A stretch of 33,458 nucleotides of DNA. Origin: an uncultured Lachnospiraceae bacterium. Its GTDB lineage: Bacteria > Bacillota > Clostridia > Lachnospirales > Lachnospiraceae. Below, in pieces: positions 15,854 through 23,836 of the stretch (positions within the stretch are counted from its first letter, which is position 1; each line of letters begins with the position of its first letter). Made by a program: the position numbers and the translations under genes. The notes below the pieces were generated by a model that was given only the letters and a program-made list of their open reading frames with translations, did not search any database and was not told the origin of the DNA. The stretch covers positions 1 to 33,458 of the forward strand of contig CAJUPT010000037.1 in NCBI GenBank assembly GCA_910588405.1, written 5' to 3'.

Positions 15854-17593
15854 ATGAGAAGAAGACCGGCGCCTGTGGCCCGCATATTTTTAATTGTGAT
15901 TCTGATTGTCTGCCTGTTTGGCGGATTTACCCTGTACAAGAGATTTTCTCCCTCCAGGGAAATGGCGGATTTAAACCAGGTCTATGACGTGAGCGGCGAT
16001 CAGGCTGCGCTGGTGGTCAATGGCGAGTTGTCTTTATATAAAGGCGTGTTGTCAGAAGGAACCGTTTATCTGGATCTGGATACGGTTAAGGTTCTGCTGA
16101 ATTCCGGTTTTTACTGGGACAAAGAGAACGGACAGCTTCTTTATACCAATGCACTGTCCACCTATACCGCACAAATCGGCGGCAATGCCTGCAGTGAAAC
16201 AGGGGGAGAGCCCCGGGTTATGGCCCATACCATTGCCTATGAAAACGGGGAGACCCTTTATGTTTCGGTTGAGTATGCGGCCCTGTTTACAGATATGGAT
16301 TATAGCATCTATGAGGAACCGGCCCGTCTGGTAATCGGCCTGGGGAACGAGGAACGAACCAGGGCTGTAGTCAGCAAGGACGCCGCAATCCGCAGACTGG
16401 GAGGGATTAAAAGTGAGGTTGTCCGAAAAGCGCCTGCCGGGACGCCGGTAACTGTTCTTTATGAGATGGAGAACTGGTCGGAGGTATGTACGGATGACGG
16501 ATACATGGGATATATTCAGAACAAGGTTCTGAAAGAATATACGCAAAGTGTCAGAGAAAGCAGTTTTTATGAGCCAGAGTATACCAGTATTTCTTTTGAT
16601 CATAAAATTACCCTTGTTTGGCATCAGGTATTTGAGGCCAAAGAGAATGAAAAATTGTCAGAGCTGATCGGGCAGACCCAGGGGGTTACTGTCGTCTCGC
16701 CCACCTGGTTTGCCGTAGATCACAATGACGGAACCTTTACCTCCATAGCCGACGCTTCCTATGTGGAGCAGGCTCATGCCATGGGAATCGACGTCTGGGT
16801 GCTGATCAATGATTTTAATCATGAGATCAGTATTCAACAGGTGCTGGCATCCAGGGCTTCCCGGGATCATTTGCGGGAAGAGCTGGTGCGCCAGGTTAAA
16901 GAGCTGGGAGCCGACGGGATCAACATTGATTTCGAGTATATTACCCAGGCCTGCGCAGATGATTTTATACAGTTTTTAAGAGAACTGTCCGCAGATTGCC
17001 GCAGGGAGTCCCTGGTTCTCTCCATAGATAATTACATGCCTACCAGCGGTAACGCTTTTTATGATATGGAGACCCAGGGAAAGATTGCGGATTATGTGAT
17101 TCTGATGGGGTATGATGAACACTGGGACGGCTCCGAGGCCGGCTCCGGCGCTTCCATTTCCTTTGTGGACAGGGGAATTTCCACCTCATTGCAGATGGTT
17201 CCGGCCGAAAAGCTGATCGGCGGCGTGCCCTTTTTCACCCGGATCTGGACCGAAACGCCGGAGGAGCAGGCACAGCCGGGAGCGGAGATCAGAGAGGATG
17301 GAAATTCGGTTTACGCAAGATATGCGCTGTCTTCGGAGGCCTGCGGCATGGAACGGGCATTTCGGGTCCTGGATGAGAACGGCGTCGTTCCTGAGTGGAA
17401 TGCCGAATTGGGGCAGTATTATGGCGAATACCAGACAGAACAGGGAATAGTGAGAATCTGGCTGGAAGACGAAAGGTCCCTGGAGGAGAAATTAAAGTTG
17501 ATTTCTCAGAATCAGCTTGCCGGTATGGCCGGCTGGAAGCTGGGGCTGGAAACCAGCGGCGTGTGGCCTGTGATCAGTCAGTATAACCATTGA
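15854..17593 (+). CDS. Membrane-anchored glycosyl hydrolase family 18 protein with SH3 domain
   Basis: This 579-residue protein probably acts on peptidoglycan or a related glycan outside the membrane. An N-terminal helix (about 9-27) anchors it. A region of about 140 residues that resembles stalk or copper-amine-oxidase-like N domains follows. A bacterial SH3 domain spans about 172-225. The GH18 barrel (about 240-575) carries DGINIDFE at 354-361 with the acid Glu361; the middle Asp of DxxDxDxE is Asn, as in the YaaH/SleL and YdhD group. The ATG at 15854 has aggagg (15838-15843). An earlier in-frame ATG (15776) lies in the promoter. The 3' end overlaps the convergent acetyltransferase gene by about 100 nt. 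Confidence 0.85.
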   Translation: MRRRPAPVARIFLIVILIVCLFGGFTLYKRFSPSREMADLNQVYDVSGDQAALVVNGELSLYKGVLSEGTVYLDLDTVKVLLNSGFYWDKENGQLLYTNALSTYTAQIGGNACSETGGEPRVMAHTIAYENGETLYVSVEYAALFTDMDYSIYEEPARLVIGLGNEERTRAVVSKDAAIRRLGGIKSEVVRKAPAGTPVTVLYEMENWSEVCTDDGYMGYIQNKVLKEYTQSVRESSFYEPEYTSISFDHKITLVWHQVFEAKENEKLSELIGQTQGVTVVSPTWFAVDHNDGTFTSIADASYVEQAHAMGIDVWVLINDFNHEISIQQVLASRASRDHLREELVRQVKELGADGINIDFEYITQACADDFIQFLRELSADCRRESLVLSIDNYMPTSGNAFYDMETQGKIADYVILMGYDEHWDGSEAGSGASISFVDRGISTSLQMVPAEKLIGGVPFFTRIWTETPEEQAQPGAEIREDGNSVYARYALSSEACGMERAFRVLDENGVVPEWNAELGQYYGEYQTEQGIVRIWLEDERSLEEKLKLISQNQLAGMAGWKLGLETSGVWPVISQYNH

Positions 17594-18469
17594 ACGAAAC
17601 CCCAGACGGCGGGCCAGTTTCAGAGAAACCGAATTGTCCGCCGGGACAGCGCAGAAAACCTCCCGGTAGTCCGTGCAATCAGAGAGATATTCCAGGCAGG
17701 CCCGGCAGGCTTCCAGCGCGTAGCCCTGCCGGCGGCAGCCTTCGGATAGGATATATCCGAGAAAAGGAACCTCCTCAGCAGAGGAAGAAAGGGGAGATGC
17801 TTTAAAATCGAATCCACAGTGTCCGATGACGGCATTGTCTAAGCGGCGAAGGACAGTGTACATACCCAGCTGATAAAGGCCGTACATGGTCCGGATGTAG
17901 GCGTCTAGGAACGCTTCCGGTTCATGGGCGGGGAAAAACCAGTGTGCCGTGTGGTTTTCTCCATAGATTTTGGCCAGCGGCGGCAGATCTGCCAGGCAGG
18001 TTTCCCGCAGAATCAGGCGGGGCGTCTGCACGATCGTAAAAGGCAGGCCGTGAAAACGGCAGTAGGCCAGCCGCAGATAATCGCCGAGGTCTTCGGTAAA
18101 ATCCTGAAACAAATAAGGGGCCGGCAGATCAGGCGCGTCGGCTCTCTGAAATCCGGCGGCGGCTATGGAATATTTCCTGGCCGCCGCCAGTGTTTCCTCA
18201 TTGTCTGATATCAGCAGCAGGTGTTCCGGGGAAAAACGATGCCGGGAAAGATACTCAGTTGATGTTTCGTAATGGTCCATAAAACGGCCGGCAGATGCCT
18301 CGGAAGATTCCGTGAAGCAGTCGGCCAGCATTTTGGACGGTTCCATAAGATGGACGATGACGCCCTGGGATTTTTGCCGGCGTATAAATGCAGGCAGGGT
18401 GTCCGGAAGGCCGCCCTGCAGATGAATCAGCAGGGCATGGAATGTGTGGAAAGTTGTAGTATTTGCCAT
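17492..18469 (-). CDS. GNAT acetyltransferase with N-terminal HAD-like domain
   Basis: This is a 325-residue two-part protein. The C-terminal half (about 148-325) is a RimJ/RimL-type GNAT: TPRLILRETCLADLPPL, IGHCGFDF, GYILSEGCRRQGYALEA (acetyl-CoA loop) and NSVSLKLARRLGF. The N-terminal half (about 1-135) resembles the end of a HAD phosphatase fold (HLLLISDNEETLAAARKYSIAA) but lacks the DxD nucleophile motif. It is probably a degenerate domain or a binding domain. The acetylation target is unknown. The gene is convergent with the GH18 gene and overlaps its 3' end. Confidence 0.82.
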   Translation of the reverse strand: MANTTTFHTFHALLIHLQGGLPDTLPAFIRRQKSQGVIVHLMEPSKMLADCFTESSEASAGRFMDHYETSTEYLSRHRFSPEHLLLISDNEETLAAARKYSIAAAGFQRADAPDLPAPYLFQDFTEDLGDYLRLAYCRFHGLPFTIVQTPRLILRETCLADLPPLAKIYGENHTAHWFFPAHEPEAFLDAYIRTMYGLYQLGMYTVLRRLDNAVIGHCGFDFKASPLSSSAEEVPFLGYILSEGCRRQGYALEACRACLEYLSDCTDYREVFCAVPADNSVSLKLARRLGFRSMVILTDHRPHAAGFQPQLPAGHTGKLILRNQL

Positions 18470-18497
18470 ATGTTTTTTATATTGTCCTTTTATCGCT

Positions 18498-18526
18498 AAT
18501 ATAATGAATTTCTGAGCGGTTTACAA
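18498..18526 (-). promoter_or_regulatory. Promoter of the acetyltransferase gene
   Basis: On the minus strand TTGTAA (18526-18521), a 17-nt spacer and TATATT (18503-18498). Confidence 0.6.
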
Positions 18527-18568
18527 TTGCCGCATTCCTGATTTACCGGCCAATTAACACTTTTTTCC

Positions 18569-18688
18569 CTAAAATGCAAAACCGCATTCCCAACATTCTT
18601 TAATAAAGGATGTTTGATCGATATAGAAGTATCTCTCCCGGCGGATTGTCTCATAGTTCTGACGTCCGATGCTTATGGCTCTTGCCAT
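18569..18688 (-). pseudogene. N-terminal remnant of an AAA-ATPase-like/PD-(D/E)XK family gene
   Basis: The frame from the ATG at 18688 encodes 39 residues, MARAISIGRQNYETIRRERY..., ending in TAG. That opening matches the N-terminus of the large AAA-ATPase-like (PF09820) proteins common in gut clostridia, which normally continue for about 500 residues. The RBS (ggaggga) and a promoter (18773-18801) are still intact, but the Walker motifs and everything after are absent. The next bases show no continuation in any frame I read. I call it a deletion remnant. A very short functional peptide is less likely. Confidence 0.7.
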
Positions 18689-18772
18689 GGTCCTTCCCTC
18701 CTTCTTCTGCCGCTGTTTTGTTGAAACAACAGAAATCTGCTGGCAAATCATCCGGTTTATGAGTGTATCTTA

Positions 18773-18801
18773 AGTATAACGAGTAATTGAACAATTTACA
18801 A
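18773..18801 (-). promoter_or_regulatory. Promoter-like sequence before the AAA-ATPase remnant
   Basis: On the minus strand TTGTAA (18801-18796), a 17-nt spacer and TATACT (18778-18773). Confidence 0.5.
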
Positions 18802-18819
18802 TGATTACTTGTTGATCAT

Positions 18820-19503
18820 TTACGATAATTTTTGTATAAATGCATCGAACAGCTTCATACCGTCCACCGTGTCGGAGCGGCTGTGGGTCATGCACATGCG
18901 CTCCGGGTGCCACTGGACTGCGATGATGGGCAGGCTGTCGTGTATGAGGGCTTCCGGGACATGATCGGTAGTTTCCTGGATGATATGAAGACCCCGTCCC
19001 AACCGGCCGACCGCCTGGTGGTGCGCGCTGTTGGTGATAAAACGGGAACCGTACACTTCATGCAGGAAAGAATTTTTGGCGGTCCAGGTCTGGTGAATCA
19101 GATCGCCCTGATCAGACTGGTGGATGGCCGCCGTTCTGATGTGCTGAATCAGTGTACCGCCAAAATAGATATTGATAATCTGCATGCCCTTGCAGATGCC
19201 CAGAACCGGTTTGCCTGCTTTTACAAAGGCGTCCAGCGTCTGCAACTGCCGCAGGTCGACGGTTCGGTCAATATTTTTGGCGCCTTTCGGCGGCTGATGG
19301 AAAAGTGCCGGATCGATATCCGCGCCGCCGGGCAGCAGCAGGGCGTTAAACTGCCTTATGGAGGATGTGGGGATATTTCCTTCGGATGCGTTTTCAGCCA
19401 TAAATCCGATTGCAATGTCAACGCCGGCTCCTTTCAGAGCTTCTTCATAATTCCGGGTTTTTTCCGGAAGGCCGGCAATTAAAAATTTGGGGGTGGTTTT
19501 CAT
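18820..19503 (-). CDS. Class I glutamine amidotransferase (gamma-glutamyl-GABA hydrolase/peptidase C26 family)
   Basis: This 227-residue enzyme probably hydrolyses gamma-glutamyl amide bonds, as PuuD does with gamma-glutamyl-GABA. The nucleophile Cys104 lies in the elbow VLGICKGMQ. LLLPGGADIDP precedes it, and the catalytic His199 and Glu201 lie in QWHPER. The length is slightly shorter than E. coli PuuD. No polyamine or GABA genes are adjacent, so the exact substrate is uncertain. taaggagcatcgca before the ATG supplies a good RBS. Confidence 0.88.
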   Translation of the reverse strand: MKTTPKFLIAGLPEKTRNYEEALKGAGVDIAIGFMAENASEGNIPTSSIRQFNALLLPGGADIDPALFHQPPKGAKNIDRTVDLRQLQTLDAFVKAGKPVLGICKGMQIINIYFGGTLIQHIRTAAIHQSDQGDLIHQTWTAKNSFLHEVYGSRFITNSAHHQAVGRLGRGLHIIQETTDHVPEALIHDSLPIIAVQWHPERMCMTHSRSDTVDGMKLFDAFIQKLS

Positions 19504-19601
19504 TGCGATGCTCCTTATATAAAAACGATTAGTGATAGGTCAGTATACTAAACTATGAAGAGCATAGCACAATTATGACAGGAAGGACAGGAAAATTTGA
19601 A

Positions 19602-19630
19602 TTGTACTTTGCGGCGATAAGGTTTAAAAT
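19602..19630 (+). promoter_or_regulatory. Promoter of the HIT gene
   Basis: TTGTAC (19602-19607), a 17-nt spacer and TAAAAT (19625-19630). A tgacgc/gcgtca hairpin (19671-19690) lies in the leader. Confidence 0.55.
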
Positions 19631-19728
19631 AGATACAAGTTTGAAACTAAACGGTCAAACCTTTCCGGGATGACGCGGCGGGCTGCGTCAGGGAAAAGGG
19701 GAATATAAAAGAAGAGGAGACATTGACG

Positions 19729-20148
19729 ATGAGAGACGAAAATTGCATTTTCTGTAAAATTGCTAACGGTGAGATTCCGTCCGCTACGGTTTACGAGGAC
19801 GAAAAGTTCCGGGTGATTCTGGATCTGGGCCCGGCCACGAAAGGCCATGCGCTGATTTTACCGAAAGAGCATTTTGACGACGTATGCCAATTGAACGAAG
19901 TCTATGCTGGAGGCGTACTGCCGTTAGCGGCAAAAATCGGTCGGGCAATGAAGCAGGGGCTTGGATGCGATGGCTTTAACCTGGTTCAGAATAATGGCGA
20001 GGCGGCAGGGCAGACCGTGCGCCACTTCCATATGCATGTGATTCCCAGATATGCGGGGGGACCCAAAGGCATCGCCGCATGGGAACCCGGGTCAGCCGAC
20101 AGCAAAGAGCTGGAAGAACTGGCGGATAAAATCAGAACAAATATTTAA
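19729..20148 (+). CDS. HIT family nucleotide-binding protein
   Basis: This 139-residue histidine-triad hydrolase acts on nucleoside phosphoramidates or dinucleotides. HFHMH (99-103) supplies the triad, with GFNLVQNNGEAAGQ just before it. The CIFCKI opening (Cys6, Cys9) is the zinc pair of the HinT/Hit branch. The ATG at 19729 is preferred. The TTG at 19723 is in frame but sits only 3 nt from aggag. It converges with murG. Confidence 0.94.
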   Translation: MRDENCIFCKIANGEIPSATVYEDEKFRVILDLGPATKGHALILPKEHFDDVCQLNEVYAGGVLPLAAKIGRAMKQGLGCDGFNLVQNNGEAAGQTVRHFHMHVIPRYAGGPKGIAAWEPGSADSKELEELADKIRTNI

Positions 20149-20177
20149 GATAACCCGGTGCGAAGGGGAGCTGGAGA

Positions 20178-21251
20178 TCAGCTCCCGATTCCGGCCAGTT
20201 TTTTCAAAAGCGCCGTAATCTGTCCTGATGCGTCGGAAAGCTGGCTGCTTTTCATGGCGTGGATATATTGGCTGCGGTTCTCGTAGAGCTTCAGGACATC
20301 CTGATAAAGTCTGTCGGAGGTCATCTCCTCTTCTTCCAGAACTTCGGAAAACCCCTGCTTTTTAAAGGAACGGGCGTTTAGGATCTGGTCGCCGCGGCTG
20401 GCGGCAGTGGAGAGGGGAATCAGCAGCGCGGGCTTTCTAAGCGCCAGCAGTTCGCAGATCGCATTGGCCCCCGCCCGGGAGATTACCAAGTCTGCCGCTG
20501 CGAACAGGTGGCGCAGCGGTTCGTTCATGTATTCATACTGCACATAGTTTGCCAGATGGTCAAGCGTGTGGTCCAGGTTCCCTTTACCGCACAGGTGCAC
20601 GACCTGAAAGGTGTCCAGGAGCCTTGGCAGAATGGAGCGGACCGCCTCGTTTACCTTCACGGAGCCGGAGCTGCCGCCGATAATCAGAAGAACGGGTCTT
20701 GAGGCGGAGAAGCCGGTCATTTTCAATCCGGTTAGCCGGTCCCCGGTCAGCAATTCTTCTCTGATCGGACAGCCGGTCAGCACCGCCTTTTCTTTTGGCA
20801 GGCAGTCTAATGTTTCGGGGAAGTTGCAGCATATGAAGGAAGCGCCCGGCAGGCACAGCCTGTTCGCCAGCCCAGGCGTCATGTCGGATTCATGGAGCAC
20901 TGCCGGGATTCTTCGCTTTTTGGCGGCCAGAACCACAGGGACAGAGACAAAACCGCCCTTGGAAAAGATGACGTCAGGCTTATGTTTTTTTAACAGCGCG
21001 TCGGCTTCAAAAAAGCCTTTGATTACCCGGAATGGGTCCGTCAGGTTTTTCAGATCGAAATAGCGGCGCAGCTTTCCCGAGGAAATGCCGTCATAGGAAA
21101 TACCGGCCTGTCTGACCAGTTCCTTTTCGATCCCTTCATAAGAACCGATATATCTGATATCAAATCCAGCTTTTTTTAAACCGGGCAGCAGGGCCAGATT
21201 CGGGGTCACATGACCCGCAGTGCCGCCCCCTGTCAGAATAATCCGTTTCAT
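20178..21251 (-). CDS. murG: UDP-GlcNAc:lipid I N-acetylglucosaminyltransferase MurG
   Basis: This 357-residue peripheral membrane enzyme adds GlcNAc to lipid I to make lipid II for peptidoglycan. Motifs are GGGTAGHVTPNLAL (8-21), KGGFVSVPV, the second glycine loop GGSSGS, and the UDP-GlcNAc site SRAGANAICELLALRKPALLIP. The strong RBS ggagg precedes the ATG. It follows the TSCPD gene by 25 nt and is transcribed with it, outside any division and cell-wall cluster in this window. A second murG elsewhere is possible. Confidence 0.94.
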   Translation of the reverse strand: MKRIILTGGGTAGHVTPNLALLPGLKKAGFDIRYIGSYEGIEKELVRQAGISYDGISSGKLRRYFDLKNLTDPFRVIKGFFEADALLKKHKPDVIFSKGGFVSVPVVLAAKKRRIPAVLHESDMTPGLANRLCLPGASFICCNFPETLDCLPKEKAVLTGCPIREELLTGDRLTGLKMTGFSASRPVLLIIGGSSGSVKVNEAVRSILPRLLDTFQVVHLCGKGNLDHTLDHLANYVQYEYMNEPLRHLFAAADLVISRAGANAICELLALRKPALLIPLSTAASRGDQILNARSFKKQGFSEVLEEEEMTSDRLYQDVLKLYENRSQYIHAMKSSQLSDASGQITALLKKLAGIGS

Positions 21252-21276
21252 ACAATCCTCCGTTAACAGTTTCGTT

Positions 21277-21522
21277 TCAGCTTCTTGCCAGGTATTGTTT
21301 CAGCGCCCGGGCCAGCTGGTCGGGGCAGGATGTGTCTTTGGACCCACAGCGGATTCCGCCAAGTTTTGAGATCACTTCCTGTACCTCCATGCCTTCTACC
21401 AGACGGCTGATGCCCTGAAGATTTCCGTGGCAGCCGCCATAGTAGGTGACGCCGTTTAATTTTCCGTCCACAACGTTAAATTCAATTTCGCTGGAGCAGA
21501 CGCCCTGTGTCTTATAAAGCAT
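21277..21522 (-). CDS. TSCPD domain protein (TIGR03905 type)
   Basis: This is an 81-residue protein. GVCSSEIEF, the GGCHGNLQGI loop and IRCGSKDTSCPDQLARAL match the stand-alone TSCPD family. Elsewhere the domain occurs at the C-terminus of ribonucleotide reductases, where it binds metal. The role of the stand-alone form is unknown. Four conserved cysteines suggest metal binding. An aggagg RBS precedes the ATG. It is the first gene of a two-gene transcript with murG. Confidence 0.9.
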   Translation of the reverse strand: MLYKTQGVCSSEIEFNVVDGKLNGVTYYGGCHGNLQGISRLVEGMEVQEVISKLGGIRCGSKDTSCPDQLARALKQYLARS

Positions 21523-21581
21523 ATGATTAACCTCCTGTATTCTTTCATATATTTATGGGGTTGGGTTGGTAGTGGATTCAT

Positions 21582-21639
21582 CAAACCGTAATCTGGGAAA
21601 GCCGACTGCGAGCAGTCGGCTTTCCCAGATTACGGTTTG
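21582..21639 (-). repeat. Perfect 28-bp inverted repeat in the TSCPD-murG leader
   Basis: The left arm 21582-21609 and right arm 21612-21639 are exact reverse complements, separated by only 2 nt. The core contains gaaagcc/ggctttc. No T-tract follows on either strand. On the minus strand it lies in the leader downstream of the promoter at 21663-21691. A related arrangement occurs at 25686-25788. Confidence 0.85.
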
Positions 21640-21662
21640 CACTGCTCATTGCCTGCGTGGAT

Positions 21663-21721
21663 ATTATACCTCACCCCGAAAGCGTAATCAAGTTGTAAAA
21701 CTTGAAGTTTTTGTATATAAT
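21663..21721. promoter_or_regulatory. Back-to-back promoters of TSCPD-murG (-) and mtnN (+)
   Basis: Minus: TTGATT (21691-21686), 17-nt spacer, TATAAT (21668-21663). Plus: TTGTAA (21693-21698), 17-nt spacer, TATAAT (21716-21721). The two -35 boxes are one base apart. The inverted repeat caagtt/aacttg (21690-21705) covers the plus -35 and touches the minus one. Confidence 0.65.
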
Positions 21722-21920
21722 AAGGTAGTGAAGCAATCGATGGATGTGAAATCGGAGAAATCCGGATGTGAAATCGTGTAATGGTACATGCCCGGAAGGG
21801 TGGATGAAGACGGCGGCGAACCGGTCTGAGAAGCAGCAGGGGGGTGAAATATGGACCCGGAATGCTTATGGAATGGGAACGAAGTCGTGGGGCTTTAGTA
21901 AAATGATCAGGAGGATACAT

Positions 21921-22613
21921 ATGATTGGAATCATTGGAGCGATGGATGAGGAAGTAGGCAGGCTGAAAGAGGTTATGACGGATGTGGAGATATCGAAGAA
22001 GGCCGGCATGGATTTCTATAAAGGGAGGCTTCAGGGAAAAGATGCCGTGGTAGTGCGCAGCGGAATCGGCAAGGTGAATGCCGGAATCTGTACGCAGATA
22101 CTTGCGGATGATTTTCATGTGGACTGTGTGGTGAACACAGGCATAGCCGGCTCCCTGAATGCACAGATCGATATCGGAGATATCGTCTTATCTTCCGACG
22201 CCTTGCAGCATGATATGGACGCTACGGGCTTTGGCTATGAGATGGGGGTGATTCCCAGGATGCCAAGATCAGTATTTCCGGCAGACGGTCATCTGATCCA
22301 GCTGGCGAAACAGGCCTGCCAGAAAGTGAATCCGGATATCAAGACTTTCGTGGGCAGGGTGGTAAGCGGCGATCAGTTTATCTCAAATAAAGAAAAGAAG
22401 AACTGGCTGGAAGAAAAGTTCCATGGGTTTTGTACGGAGATGGAAGGGGCGGCAATCGCCCAGGCGGCTTATCTGAACGAGATTCCTTTTTTGATTATCC
22501 GCGCCATTTCCGATAAAGCGGATGACAGCGCGGGCATGGATTACAGCGTATTCGAGGCCCAGGCCATCGAGCACAGTGTGAATCTGCTGCTGGAGATGTG
22601 CGCGCAATTATAA
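21921..22613 (+). CDS. mtnN: 5'-methylthioadenosine/S-adenosylhomocysteine nucleosidase
   Basis: This 230-residue enzyme splits MTA and SAH into adenine and the thioribose sugars, recycling the by-products of SAM use. It begins MIGIIGAMDEEV, with the family glutamate in the DEE segment. VVRSGIGKVNAG, VNTGIAGSL, a CTEMEGAAIAQ substrate segment and the catalytic Asp in RAISDKADD follow. The ATG at 21921 gives the canonical N-terminus and has aggagg at 21909-21914. The longer in-frame ORF upstream runs through the leader (about 190 nt from the promoter), which shows nothing else I recognise. Confidence 0.95.
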   Translation: MIGIIGAMDEEVGRLKEVMTDVEISKKAGMDFYKGRLQGKDAVVVRSGIGKVNAGICTQILADDFHVDCVVNTGIAGSLNAQIDIGDIVLSSDALQHDMDATGFGYEMGVIPRMPRSVFPADGHLIQLAKQACQKVNPDIKTFVGRVVSGDQFISNKEKKNWLEEKFHGFCTEMEGAAIAQAAYLNEIPFLIIRAISDKADDSAGMDYSVFEAQAIEHSVNLLLEMCAQL

Positions 22614-22725
22614 GGATGTACGCGTAACGTCAAAAATGAGTTTTCTGTGAGTCTGCGGCGTTGTTTTGTGAAACGCCAAATGAATTGCACGGCAAAATCT
22701 GTCGAACGATTTTTCATATTTGATC

Positions 22726-22755
22726 TTTACAAATTCCAAATCCTGTGCCTATAAT
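22726..22755 (+). promoter_or_regulatory. Promoter of the hypothetical membrane protein gene
   Basis: TTTACA (22726-22731), an 18-nt spacer and TATAAT (22750-22755), followed by aggaggga before the ATG. Confidence 0.6.
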
Positions 22756-22790
22756 GTCTGTAAAAATATGGAATACAGGAGGGAGCTTTT

Positions 22791-23714
22791 ATGTTGGGAT
22801 TTTTAGAAGCGGGATATGGAAACATTTTATTGGCAGTGATTTGTTTATTGGGGATTGCGGGCACATGGATGGCCGGCCGCCGCTACCGTCGTCTGACCCG
22901 GGAAATGGAAAGCCTGTCAGGAGGGCAGAGCAAATACCTGAAACAAATGAGGAATAAATTTGAGACAAGCTATCGGGTCAACAGGGGAGTCAATAACGTA
23001 GGGCTGTTTGTGGAGAGAAATGTGGCGGAATTCCGGCTCCTTGGCGTCAGGCTGAGCAAATTGGAGAATATGGCCGCCGGGGCCGGCAGCCTGGCCTTTC
23101 TGTTAGGCTGTGGAGCCGCATTGTTTTGTTACCGGGCGGGGACGGCGATGGATACGGTGCGTGTGAATCTGGCGCTGAGCCTGCTGATTTCGGCGGCTGC
23201 TATGCTTTATTGGAAGAATGCGGATGTGGGCCGAAGGGCCAGAGACTTTTGTATACATATCCAGGACTACCTGGAGAATGTGCTGGCGAGCCGCCTTGCC
23301 GCCACGGCGCCCAGAGAAACCGGCGGGGCGGACATGCCTGTAAAGGAATATGGGGAGAAACCTGCCGGAGAAACCGTGCAGGCGGCAGAGGAGGTAACGA
23401 AAGTTTCCGGGGAACCAGTAAGGTTTTCCGGGGAGGAGTCAATGTCAGCCGGAAAGGGCTTAAAGCCCGCGGAAGGGGGTGGTCTGTCTGCTTCCGGGGC
23501 GGCATCCTTTAAAGAACCGGCGGATTATGAGCCGGCATATGGCGACAGGGAATCCCACAGGGAGGAAATTGATTATCTGAGACAGAGCCTGGACCGGATT
23601 GCTTCCGGGAGAGAACCCCAGGCGGAGGAAGAGCGGCGGAAACGTAAAAAACCCAGGTTATCCCCTGAGGAGCAGGGGCTGATTGAGGATATACTGAGGG
23701 AGTATTTTGCGTAA
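22791..23714 (+). CDS. Hypothetical membrane protein
   Basis: I do not recognise this 307-residue protein. It has one hydrophobic segment at about residues 10-29. A basic stretch follows that looks helical (RRYRRLTREMES to about residue 95), then two membrane helices at about 98-117 and 124-144. The tail of about 150 residues is soluble, low-complexity, rich in Glu/Gly/Ala/Pro and probably disordered. It ends in a charged helix (EERRKRKKPRLSPEEQGLIEDIL). The RBS aggagg is strong and base composition is like its neighbours, so it is a real gene. No function can be inferred from the next gene, pgi, which seems unrelated. Confidence 0.8.
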   Translation: MLGFLEAGYGNILLAVICLLGIAGTWMAGRRYRRLTREMESLSGGQSKYLKQMRNKFETSYRVNRGVNNVGLFVERNVAEFRLLGVRLSKLENMAAGAGSLAFLLGCGAALFCYRAGTAMDTVRVNLALSLLISAAAMLYWKNADVGRRARDFCIHIQDYLENVLASRLAATAPRETGGADMPVKEYGEKPAGETVQAAEEVTKVSGEPVRFSGEESMSAGKGLKPAEGGGLSASGAASFKEPADYEPAYGDRESHREEIDYLRQSLDRIASGREPQAEEERRKRKKPRLSPEEQGLIEDILREYFA

Positions 23715-23836
23715 GACGGTTTCAGGATAGAGGAAAAACAGCAGGTCATTTAGCAGATTTGCCAAAACGCGTTACCAAAGCACAGGGATGCTCCTGTGTA
23801 TCAATAGAGTCAATATATAACAAAGGAGAATGAGAA

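Noticed and set aside
20167..20187. gggagctg/cagctccc hairpin between the HIT gene and murG as a terminator
   Set aside because: The stem is strong but lacks an adjacent T-run on either strand and overlaps the murG stop, so I did not call it a terminator.
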